Source: Cyanobium sp. M30B3 (GTDB lineage Bacteria; Cyanobacteriota; Cyanobacteriia; PCC-6307; Cyanobiaceae). Taken from it: a stretch of DNA of 64,000 nt. Shown one piece after another: positions 16,146-25,085 of this stretch. The position numbers and the translations under genes were made by a program. The notes beneath the pieces are model-generated. The model did not search any database. It was not told where the DNA came from and saw nothing but the letters and a program-made list of their open reading frames with translations. The stretch covers positions 3,074,465-3,138,464 of the forward strand of contig CP073761.1 of assembly GCA_018399015.1 (NCBI GenBank). Direction: 5' to 3'. How positions within the stretch are numbered: the first letter of the stretch is position 1; every line of letters starts with the position of its first letter.

Positions 16146-19100
16146 ATGGCCGCTTCGTTCTCAGGTAGCTATAGCCAGTCCTTCGACACCTTGGCAGCAT
16201 CCGGAAGCGGCAACGCCTGGACCAACGATCTGACCCTGCCCGGTTGGTTTCTGTTCCGCCAGCCTGCCGCTTCGCCTGTTGCGATCAGCTCCTACAACGC
16301 CGACACGGGCGCAGCCAACACCGGCTCCTTCCTGAGCTACGGAACCAGTGGCGACAGCGATCGGGCCCTCGGTGGTTTGGGCTCCGGGGGCAGCTATTTC
16401 GATTCACCGGCCAGCGGCAGCGTGGCCGGCTGGTTTGCCCTGGCCCTCAGCAACGTCAGCGGCAGCGCCATCAGCAGCCTCAATGTCTCGTTCAACGGTG
16501 AGCAGTGGCGCAACGGCGGCAACACCACCGCCCAGACGATGGTGCTGGAATACGGCTACGGCACCAGCTTTGATCAGGTGGCCTCCTGGGTGGCACCGGG
16601 CGGCAGCTTCAATTGGACCTCTCCTGTAGCCACCGGCACAGCTGCCGCAGTGGATGGGAACACCGCCGGAAGGGTGGAGAACCGTGGCGGCACGCTCGAT
16701 CTCACCGCCATCCCGTGGGCCGAAGACGCCACCCTCTGGCTGCGCTGGACGGAAGTCAATGACCCCGGTAGCGACCACGGCCTGGCGATCGACGACCTGG
16801 CGATCGCCATCCCCCAACTCCCCGCCCTGCCGGAGGTGGCGATCCAGGCGATCGTGGCTCAGGCCAGCGAATCCGGAGGCACGGCCAGCGTGCGCATCAG
16901 CCGCACCGGCAGCACAAAAGATGCGCTCACGGTACCGATCAGCCTGCGCAGCGGCGCGGGCCTGGCCACCAACGACGACCTCACCACGCCCCTGCCCGCC
17001 TCGGTCGTGATCCCAGCGGGCAGCACCAGCATCGACCTGGCGATCGAGGTGCGCGACGACGATCTCGACGAAGGCAGCGAAATCCTGGCCATTGAGATCA
17101 CCGCACCCTCGGGCTACGCCCTGGCTGCCTCCGGCGCCCTGGCCGAGATCACCATCCTCGACAACGACCGCATCACGCCCATCTCCGCCGTGCAGGGCAG
17201 CGGCAGCGCCAGCCCCCTGGTGGGCCAGAGCGTCACCCTGCGAGCGGTGGTGGTGGGCGACTTCCAGCTCAGCGGTGAACTGGGCGGTTTCTTCCTGCAG
17301 GAGGAAACCAGCGACTGGGACACCAGTGATCTCAGCTCCGAAGGCCTCTATGTGGCCTACCCCTTAACCGGCAGCAACGTCGATGTGGTGCTGGGCGACC
17401 GGGTGCTGGTGAGCGGCCTGGTGAGCGAGAGCTTCGGCCAGACCATCCTCAGCTCCGTGCAGTCCCTCACGGTGGAGGCCCAGGGAAGGCTGGCGGATAC
17501 CCGCCCGGTTGAGATTCCAGACCTGCTGGCCCAGCGCAGCACAGCGCTCGACCTGGAGCCCTATGAGGGCATGTGGGTGCGCTTCCCGGAGATCCTCTCC
17601 GTGAATGGGCTCTACGGCCAGTTCCGCTTCGGGGAGATCGAACTCAGCGCCGGCGGCCTGCCGCTGCAGCCCACCAACGTGATGGAACCGGGCCCTGCCG
17701 CCTATGCCGCCGAGCAGGCCACCGCCCTGCGGGAGCTGGTGCTCGACGACGGCAGCAACAGCAGCTACCGCCCGGCCTCAGCCGCCACCCCAGCCGCACC
17801 CGTTCGCGATCAGCTGCTGCGCCGCGGCGACACCGTCCGCGACCTCGAAGGGGTGCTCGCCTACGGCTTCAGCAAATACCGGCTGCACCCGACAGCGCTG
17901 CCCAATTTCATCACTGAGAACCCCAGGCCAGCAGCCCCGGCGCCAGCGCTCCCTGGCCAACTTCGCCTGGCCAGCTTCAACGTGCTCAACACCTTCACCA
18001 CGGTTGACGCCCCAGGAGCGACCACGGCCACGGGCCTGGATCCCCGCGGTGCCGACACCCCCGAGGAACTGGAGCGCCAGCTCAGCAAACTCACCGCCGC
18101 CCTCCAAGGGCTGCAGGCCGATGTGATCGGCCTGATGGAGCTGGAGAACGACAGCGACGACGCCACCCTGGCCGCGATCGTGGCCAAGCTCAACGAAGCT
18201 CAGCCAACCGATTCCGGCCGCTCCTACAGCTATGTGCCCACCGGCCTGATCGGCAGCGACGCGATCAAGGTGGGTCTGATCTACAACACCCTCGCCGTGG
18301 CCCCCAGCGGCGCCTTCCAGGTGTTGGATACGCCGAATTTCACCGATCCCCTGGCCAGCGGCACCCCGAAGAACCGCCCGGCCCTGGCCCAGACCTTCCG
18401 CGACCTGGCCAGCGGCGAAACGGTGAACGTGGTGGTCAACCACCTCAAGTCGAAGGGCGCCACCGGTGCCGCCAGTGCCGATCTCGACCAGCAGGATGGC
18501 CAGTCGGCCTTCAACGCCACCCGCACCGCAGCCGCCAGCGAGTTGCTGCAATGGATCAACAGCGATCCCACCAGCAGCGGCGATGCCGACTGGGTGGTGC
18601 TGGGTGACATCAACGCCTACGCCAAGGAAGATCCGATCCGGGTGTTCGAAGCGGCTGGCTATCGCAATGCCCTGCCCAGCTTCACCGCCGAGCCACCGTC
18701 GAGCTACGCCTTCTTCAACCCGGTGGACATGAGCGGGGCCCTGGATCACCTGCTGATCTCGCCCTCGCTGGTTCCCCAGGTCACCGCCGCCCTCGACTGG
18801 AGCATCAACGCCGCCGAGGGGGCCTTCCGCAATTACAACCTCGACACCAACAGCAACGGCAATGCGGCGGTGCGGGATTTCTTCGCACCCGACCCTTACC
18901 GCACCTCCGACCACGACCCGCTGCTGCTCGATCTGGCTCTCGGCCGTGCCGTACCCAGCGGGCTCAGCTTCAGCCATGGCGTGGCTTCAGGTGATCCCTA
19001 CGCCGACTCGGTGATCCTCTGGACCCGGATCACCCCACCTGCGGAGTTCTCCGGCCTGGTGGATGTGCAGTGGGAGGTGGCCAGCTCCGCAGATTTCAGC

Positions 19101-22100
19101 GCTGACTCCCTGATCGACAGCGGTGTGTTCACCACCAGCGCCGGCCGCGACTGGACCGTGAAGGTGGAGGCCGATGGTCTGGCGGCAGACACGTCTTACT
19201 ACTACCGCTTCCGCGCCGGCGGGGCGGTGTCGATGGTGGGCCAGACCAAGACCCTGCCGGTGGGCAGCGATCCGGTGCGGCTGGCGGTGTTCTCCTGCGC
19301 CAACTTCACCGCCGCTGAGCAGTTCGCGGCCTACGGCCGCGCCGCCGCGATCCACGCCGTCAACCCCTATGACGCGCTGCTGCACTTAGGCGATTACATC
19401 TACGAGTACGGCCCCGGTGGCTACGGAACCGCCGAGGATGCCGCCGCAGACCGGGGGTTCCTGCCGGAGCGCGAGATCATCAGCCTCGATGACTACCGCC
19501 AGCGCTACGCGCAATACCACACAGATAGCAACCTGCAGAACCTGCGGGCCATCGCGCCGCTGATCGCCGGCTGGGACGACCACGAAACCGCCAACAACAG
19601 CTGGAGCGGCGGCGCCGAAAACCACCAGAGCGAGACGGAGGGCGACTGGCTGGCCCGCCGCGATGCCGCTCTCCGGGCCTATTACGAATGGCTGCCGATC
19701 CGCGAGCCCGGCCAACGCCAGGCCAGCGACGGCGCCACCGCCCTCTCGCCGCTCACCCAGGCCTACCGCTCCTTCAACTTCGGCGATGTGCTCAGTCTGC
19801 ACATGCTCGAAACCCGGCTCACAGCCCGTGATGAGCAGCTGGCCTACCCCGATGCCGCCGCAGTGCAGGCCCGGATCGGCGCCATCCTGGCCGATCCGGC
19901 CCAGGTGGCCACCTATGCCGCCCAGCTCGGCCTCACCCCACCCGCCGACCCCGCCGCCATCCCGGCCTTCGCCGCCGCCCTGGCACCGGCTGTGACCCAG
20001 GAGTTGGTAGCCGCCACCGTGCAGCAGGCCTGGGGGGATCCCAGCCGCGACATGATCGGCGACGGCCAGCTGGCCTGGCTGCAGCAGCAGCTGGCCACCT
20101 CCACCGCCGCCTGGCAGGTGCTGGGCCAGCAGACCCTGATGCAGAGCATGGCCGTTCCCGCCGAGCTGCTGCTCAACCCCGGGGATCCCAGCCTGCTTGA
20201 CAAGTACGCCGCGCCGCTGCAGAAGCTGGCAACCGGCACCAGCTTTGCCGATCTCACGCCTGCGGAGCAGGCCCTGTTCGACGAAGCTGGCAAGATCCCC
20301 TACAACCTCGATGCCTGGGACGGCTACGGCGTGGAGCGGGAGACGATCCTGCAGAGCGCCCTGGCCCTGGGCAAGCGGCTGATCAGCCTCAACGGCGACA
20401 CCCATAACGCCTGGGCCGGCGTGCTCGACACGATCAGCCCCGGCCCTGGCACCCAGCCGCCCGGCACGGTGGCGGGGGTGGAATTCGGAACCCCGGGCGT
20501 CACCTCACCTGGCCTTGAACGGATTCTTCCCGGCGCCGACGCCTACATCCGGGCGGTCTATCCCGCCGTGGATGGCCTCGATGGCCTGTTCACCGGCTAT
20601 GTGAACGGGCTGAGCTACGCGGATACCAATCGCCGCGGCTTCCTCGATCTCACCGTTTCAACGGATGAGGCAGTCGGCACGTTTGTCTTCCTCGATGGGG
20701 TGAATTCCTTCTCCGGTCTTCCCCTGTGGGCCAGCGAAACCGTGGTTGCCGCTGGCGACCTCAGCCTCAGCCTCACACCCGAGGTCACGCCGGAGATCAG
20801 CTGGCAACCGCTCTGGCGTGAACTGGATCTGGTGTTCGGCCTGGCGGTGGACGCCACCGGCGGCCTTTCGCTGCTCAACCCGACCGATTTCGCCACCCTG
20901 CCCCGGGCCGGCGTTCAGCTGGCTGATGTGACGGTGCTGGGGTCGGAGTCGGGCGAGCGCATCTTTGCTGGGGTGGACTCCCTGATCGATGCCGCCGGCG
21001 GAAACGACGAGCTGTTCAACACCGACAGCCAGGGCGGCAACATCCTGGTGGGCGGACTCGGCACGGATCAGTTCCTGCTGCGGGCAGCCAACGACACGGT
21101 GATCGGCGGCAGCCTCCTGGCCAACACCGCCGCGCTTGGGCTGCCCGCGGTGGTGGGCCTGGTGGATGGCCAGCGGGATCTCCTCCTGATCGACAGCTCC
21201 ATCCCCGCGCCGGAGGGAACCCTCCGAATCCTCGACTTCGAGCTGGGTCGCGACCAGCTGTTGGTGGATGGCCTGGCCCCAACGGGCAGCTGGACCGCGA
21301 TCCGCCAGCAACTGCAGGCCCTGGGGATTACGGTGAACGCGGCTCCCCAGCTGGACACACCCTTGATCGCGCTCAGCCTCCAGCCGGGCGTGGAGCTGAG
21401 CCGCGACCTCGGCTCCCTGGCGAGCGATCCCGATGGCAACCCGCTCCAGCTGGTGAAGCTGGAGGGGCCGTCCTGGATCACCACCTCAGGCACCACCGTC
21501 AAGGCCACCGCCCCCATCGGCATCAGCGAAGAACAGCTTGCCGCCCTCACCCTGCAACTGGCCTTCAGCGATGGCCAGGCGGCGGTGCCGCTGGCGGCGC
21601 AACTGACGCTCAATGCTCCCCCCACAGCACTGAGCCTCACCAACACCATCGCCTCCCTCGCCGAAAACACCAGCACCACCAGCCGCATCAAGGTGGCTGA
21701 CATCGCCATCAGCGATGACGCCCTCGGCAGCAACGTGATCACGCTCGCTGGTGCTGATGCCGCCAGCTTCGAGGTGATCGGCAATGAGCTGTTCCTCAAG
21801 GCCGGCACGGCTCTCGACTTCGAGACCAAAACCTCCTACGCCGTCAGCGTCTCCGCCAGCGATCCTTCCCTGCCAGACAGCGCGCCCGTGTCGGCAGCCT
21901 TCTCCCTGGCCGTCACCGATGTCAATGAGCCGCCCACAAGCAGTGGGATCAATAATATTGAGGCTTCGGAGAATGATCCCCCGATCACCATCAATCTACT
22001 CTCCGCATTTACCGATCCCGACCAGGTTGATTCCTCTCTCAGCTACTCTGTCACCCGCAACAGCAATCCCCAACTCGTTGGCACAACCATTGATCCAATC

Positions 22101-23282
22101 ACGGGAAGCCTGGCCATCTCCCTCGGCCAATCAAAGACAGGAACAGCCCTGATCACGGTTCAGGCGACAGACTCACAACTGCAGTCAGCCAGTGCTGATT
22201 TCAGCGTGTCCGTCCTTCCCTTTGATGCCAACAATGACGGCATTGCCGACAAGGACCAGGCCAACGTGCTTGCCGTTGCCACGCCTGGCCAAGACTTCGT
22301 CACATTCGTCTCCGAAGCTGGCGGACCCACGCCAACGGTCGGGTCCACACCAAACCCAGCACCTGAGTCGACGCCAGCAGGATTGCTGTTCAGCGAAGGA
22401 TTCTTTACAGTCAACTACGAAGGACTCACCCCAGGAGCATCAACCACTCTCAAACTATTTTTACCCAGCGGCAGCCCCACAAATAGCTACTGGAAATATG
22501 GACCAACCTCGCCCGGAGGAGCCAGCGAGTGGTACAACTTCAGCTTCGATCCGATCAGCGGCACCGGCGCCCGATTTGAAGACCTGAATGGCGATGGCCA
22601 AGACGACATCGTGCTCCATTTCGTTGATGGCCAACGCGGTGATGACGACTTCATCGCCAACGGGCGCATTTCAGATCCTGGCGCTCCCACCTTTGATCCC
22701 ACCGCCGTGAAAGAACCGGTCAGGCCTGTCGACCCTGACCCGAAACCCTCAGAACCGGTTGCACCAGTTACACCAGTTACACCTCCACAACCTCTACAGC
22801 CCCCAGGATTTCCCCAATCTCCACAACCCGACAGACCGTCAAAAATACGGGCCACGGAGGGCCGCGACAATCTCACAGGCACATCAGCACGGGACACCTT
22901 TATTTTTCAAGGTGTCCAGAGCAACTCCACAAAGCGCCGGCTCAAGTTCGACACGATTACCAACTTCGAAAGCAATGATCGTATCGCTTTCCGTGATTTC
23001 AATGAGCGCGTCCTGGGCTCAAGTAACTCCAGCCGCATTCGCCGCCTTCAAGGCAAAGCGAATAAGCTCAGTGCCAAATCGTTGGATAAATTGCTAGGCC
23101 CTGACTTCAAAGGTCAGACGGTCGCAGCCCTTGAGATTCGTGGATTTGAGGGGACGTTCCTGGCCGTGAATGGTGGGCGGCGCAAAGTTGAGGGTGGCCG
23201 CCCTGGCTTTGATCGGCGCGACATGCTGATCTTTCTGGAGGGCTACGACCTGGAGCAGCAGGGGTCGATCCTGCTCGCCTGA
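16146..23282 (+). CDS. Giant secreted fusion: extracellular nuclease (ExeM/NucH-like) + PhoD phosphatase + cadherin-like repeats
   Basis: A 2378-residue protein. Visible order: a beta-sandwich N-terminal region (1-225); one Calx-beta unit (226-340, ends ITILDNDR); an OB-like segment; an endonuclease/exonuclease/phosphatase domain about 604-935 (IGLMELEND, NHLKSKG, VLGDINAYAKED, TSDHDPLLLDL); a PhoD domain about 937-1540 (HGVASGDP, FSCANF, LGDYIYEYG, WDDHETANN, LNGDTHNAWAG); an RTX-like GGLGTDQF patch; two cadherin-like units; a choice-of-anchor U region (SPGGASEWYNFSFDP); and a C-terminal secretion-like module (GTSARDTFIF, FEGTFLAVNGG, FLEGYDLEQQG). It should degrade extracellular DNA and cleave phosphodiesters or monoesters. 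ATG at 16146 is preferred; an upstream GTG at 16089 adds 19 poorly conserved residues. From about 21,950 to the end GC drops. Confidence 0.88.
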   Translation: MAASFSGSYSQSFDTLAASGSGNAWTNDLTLPGWFLFRQPAASPVAISSYNADTGAANTGSFLSYGTSGDSDRALGGLGSGGSYFDSPASGSVAGWFALALSNVSGSAISSLNVSFNGEQWRNGGNTTAQTMVLEYGYGTSFDQVASWVAPGGSFNWTSPVATGTAAAVDGNTAGRVENRGGTLDLTAIPWAEDATLWLRWTEVNDPGSDHGLAIDDLAIAIPQLPALPEVAIQAIVAQASESGGTASVRISRTGSTKDALTVPISLRSGAGLATNDDLTTPLPASVVIPAGSTSIDLAIEVRDDDLDEGSEILAIEITAPSGYALAASGALAEITILDNDRITPISAVQGSGSASPLVGQSVTLRAVVVGDFQLSGELGGFFLQEETSDWDTSDLSSEGLYVAYPLTGSNVDVVLGDRVLVSGLVSESFGQTILSSVQSLTVEAQGRLADTRPVEIPDLLAQRSTALDLEPYEGMWVRFPEILSVNGLYGQFRFGEIELSAGGLPLQPTNVMEPGPAAYAAEQATALRELVLDDGSNSSYRPASAATPAAPVRDQLLRRGDTVRDLEGVLAYGFSKYRLHPTALPNFITENPRPAAPAPALPGQLRLASFNVLNTFTTVDAPGATTATGLDPRGADTPEELERQLSKLTAALQGLQADVIGLMELENDSDDATLAAIVAKLNEAQPTDSGRSYSYVPTGLIGSDAIKVGLIYNTLAVAPSGAFQVLDTPNFTDPLASGTPKNRPALAQTFRDLASGETVNVVVNHLKSKGATGAASADLDQQDGQSAFNATRTAAASELLQWINSDPTSSGDADWVVLGDINAYAKEDPIRVFEAAGYRNALPSFTAEPPSSYAFFNPVDMSGALDHLLISPSLVPQVTAALDWSINAAEGAFRNYNLDTNSNGNAAVRDFFAPDPYRTSDHDPLLLDLALGRAVPSGLSFSHGVASGDPYADSVILWTRITPPAEFSGLVDVQWEVASSADFSADSLIDSGVFTTSAGRDWTVKVEADGLAADTSYYYRFRAGGAVSMVGQTKTLPVGSDPVRLAVFSCANFTAAEQFAAYGRAAAIHAVNPYDALLHLGDYIYEYGPGGYGTAEDAAADRGFLPEREIISLDDYRQRYAQYHTDSNLQNLRAIAPLIAGWDDHETANNSWSGGAENHQSETEGDWLARRDAALRAYYEWLPIREPGQRQASDGATALSPLTQAYRSFNFGDVLSLHMLETRLTARDEQLAYPDAAAVQARIGAILADPAQVATYAAQLGLTPPADPAAIPAFAAALAPAVTQELVAATVQQAWGDPSRDMIGDGQLAWLQQQLATSTAAWQVLGQQTLMQSMAVPAELLLNPGDPSLLDKYAAPLQKLATGTSFADLTPAEQALFDEAGKIPYNLDAWDGYGVERETILQSALALGKRLISLNGDTHNAWAGVLDTISPGPGTQPPGTVAGVEFGTPGVTSPGLERILPGADAYIRAVYPAVDGLDGLFTGYVNGLSYADTNRRGFLDLTVSTDEAVGTFVFLDGVNSFSGLPLWASETVVAAGDLSLSLTPEVTPEISWQPLWRELDLVFGLAVDATGGLSLLNPTDFATLPRAGVQLADVTVLGSESGERIFAGVDSLIDAAGGNDELFNTDSQGGNILVGGLGTDQFLLRAANDTVIGGSLLANTAALGLPAVVGLVDGQRDLLLIDSSIPAPEGTLRILDFELGRDQLLVDGLAPTGSWTAIRQQLQALGITVNAAPQLDTPLIALSLQPGVELSRDLGSLASDPDGNPLQLVKLEGPSWITTSGTTVKATAPIGISEEQLAALTLQLAFSDGQAAVPLAAQLTLNAPPTALSLTNTIASLAENTSTTSRIKVADIAISDDALGSNVITLAGADAASFEVIGNELFLKAGTALDFETKTSYAVSVSASDPSLPDSAPVSAAFSLAVTDVNEPPTSSGINNIEASENDPPITINLLSAFTDPDQVDSSLSYSVTRNSNPQLVGTTIDPITGSLAISLGQSKTGTALITVQATDSQLQSASADFSVSVLPFDANNDGIADKDQANVLAVATPGQDFVTFVSEAGGPTPTVGSTPNPAPESTPAGLLFSEGFFTVNYEGLTPGASTTLKLFLPSGSPTNSYWKYGPTSPGGASEWYNFSFDPISGTGARFEDLNGDGQDDIVLHFVDGQRGDDDFIANGRISDPGAPTFDPTAVKEPVRPVDPDPKPSEPVAPVTPVTPPQPLQPPGFPQSPQPDRPSKIRATEGRDNLTGTSARDTFIFQGVQSNSTKRRLKFDTITNFESNDRIAFRDFNERVLGSSNSSRIRRLQGKANKLSAKSLDKLLGPDFKGQTVAALEIRGFEGTFLAVNGGRRKVEGGRPGFDRRDMLIFLEGYDLEQQGSILLA

Positions 23283-23333
23283 CCAGCGGCAGGCCCAACC
23301 TGCCTACAGTTCGGCCAGCCGCCCCTGGTGCCG

Positions 23334-25085
23334 ATGGTCGCCACCCCAGCTGCCCCCGCGTGTGCCGCACCGCGCCTCACCCTCCAGGTTGAGCCGATCG
23401 GGGCGGACACCACCACCATCCGCTCGCTCGACTGGGACCGCAGCCGTTTCGACATCGAGTTCGGCCTGCGCAACGGCACCACCTACAACAGCTTCCTGGT
23501 GCGGGGCGAGCGCACCGCCCTGGTCGACACCAGCCACCTCAAGTTCGAGGGCAGCTGGCTGCCGCTGCTGCAGGAGCAGATCGACCCGCGGGCGATCGAT
23601 TTTTTGATCGTGAGCCACACCGAGCCCGACCACTCGGGCCTGATCGGCCACCTGCTCGACCTGAATCCCGAGATCGAGATCGTGGCCTCCAAGGTGGCGA
23701 TCCAGTTCCTGGAGAACCAGGTGCACCGGCCCTTCAAGAGCCGGGCGGTGAAGAGCGGCGAAGAACTCGATCTGGGCACCAACCCCGAGAGCGGCGTGCA
23801 GCACCGCTTCGCGTTTCTGAGCGCGCCGAACCTGCACTGGCCGGACACGATCTTCTCGTTCGACCACGGCACCGGCATCCTCTACACCTGCGACGCCTTC
23901 GGCCTGCACTACTGCTCAGGCGACCTCTTTGACGTCGACCCCGGCGCCATCGCCCCGGATTTCCGCTTCTACTACGAGTGTCTGATGGGCCCCAACGCCC
24001 GCAGCGTGCTGCAGGCGATGAAGCGGATGGACGCCCTGCCGGAAATCACCACCATCGCCGTGGGGCACGGGCCGCTGCTGCGTGAGCACCTGGCGCTCTG
24101 GCTCGACGACTACCGCAGCTGGAGCAGCGAGCGCAGCACGGGTGAGGCCTACGCGGCGGTTTGCTACGTGAGCCAGTATGGCTTCTGCGACCGCCTCAGC
24201 CAGGCCCTGGCCCGCGGCATCCAGAAGGCCGGCGCCGCCGTGCAGCTCGTCGACCTGCGCGCCACCGACCCCCAGGAGCTCAGCGCCCTGGTGGGCGAGG
24301 CCAGCGCCGTGGTGGTGCCCACCTGGCCCGCCAACGCCGACGCCGAGCTGCAGGCCTCGATCGGCACATTGCTGGCAGCCCTCAAGCCCAAACAGTGGGT
24401 GGCCTGCTACGACGCCTTCGGCGGCAACGATGAGCCGATCGACACCGTGGCGGGCCAGCTGCGCGCCCTGGGCCAGAAGAGCGCCTTCGAGCCGCTGCGC
24501 ATCCGCCAGGTGCCCCAGACCGGCGACTACCAGCGCTGCGAGGAGGCCGGCACTGACCTGGGCCAGCTGCTCACCAAGGCCAAGACGATCGCGGCGATGA
24601 AATCGCTCGATGGCGACCTCGACAGGGCCCTCGGGCGTCTGAGCGGCGGCCTCTACGTGGTGACCGCCCGCCAGGGCGATCGCTCTTCGGCCATGGTGGC
24701 CAGCTGGGTGAGCCAGGCCAGCTTCGAGCCGCCGGGCATCACCGTGGCCGTGGCCAAGGACCGCGCCATCGAGGCCCTGCTGCAGGTGGGCGATCGCTTC
24801 GTGCTCAACATCCTGCGCGACGACAATCACCAGCAGCTGCTGCGCCACTTCCTCAAGCGCTTCCCGCCCGGCGCCGACCGCTTCGCCGGCGTCAGCACCC
24901 TCGATGGCGCCGCAGCCGGCGGCCCGGTGCTCGGTGATGCCCTGGCCTTCCTCGGCTGCCGCGTGGCCCAGCGGCTGGAGGGCCCCGACCACTGGATCAT
25001 CTACGCCGAAGTGGAGGAGGGCAACGTGGCCGACACCGAGGCCGCCACCGCCGTGCACCACCGCAAAGTGGGGAATCACTACTGA
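23334..25085 (+). CDS. flv3: Flavodiiron protein Flv3
   Basis: A 583-residue class C flavodiiron protein: metallo-beta-lactamase-like diiron domain, flavodoxin domain, and C-terminal flavin-reductase domain (AMVASWVSQASFEPPGI). The diiron ligands are all canonical: H95-x-E97-x-D99-H100 in SHTEPDHSG, then His in APNLHWPD, Asp in CDAFG and His in VGHGP. That pattern distinguishes Flv3 (and Flv4) from Flv1/Flv2. With Flv1 it reduces O2 to water using electrons from the acceptor side of photosystem I, protecting against fluctuating light. ATG at 23334 is chosen over GTG at 23328. Its stop overlaps the start of flv1 by one base (TGATG), consistent with the heteromeric role. Confidence 0.92.
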   Translation: MVATPAAPACAAPRLTLQVEPIGADTTTIRSLDWDRSRFDIEFGLRNGTTYNSFLVRGERTALVDTSHLKFEGSWLPLLQEQIDPRAIDFLIVSHTEPDHSGLIGHLLDLNPEIEIVASKVAIQFLENQVHRPFKSRAVKSGEELDLGTNPESGVQHRFAFLSAPNLHWPDTIFSFDHGTGILYTCDAFGLHYCSGDLFDVDPGAIAPDFRFYYECLMGPNARSVLQAMKRMDALPEITTIAVGHGPLLREHLALWLDDYRSWSSERSTGEAYAAVCYVSQYGFCDRLSQALARGIQKAGAAVQLVDLRATDPQELSALVGEASAVVVPTWPANADAELQASIGTLLAALKPKQWVACYDAFGGNDEPIDTVAGQLRALGQKSAFEPLRIRQVPQTGDYQRCEEAGTDLGQLLTKAKTIAAMKSLDGDLDRALGRLSGGLYVVTARQGDRSSAMVASWVSQASFEPPGITVAVAKDRAIEALLQVGDRFVLNILRDDNHQQLLRHFLKRFPPGADRFAGVSTLDGAAAGGPVLGDALAFLGCRVAQRLEGPDHWIIYAEVEEGNVADTEAATAVHHRKVGNHY

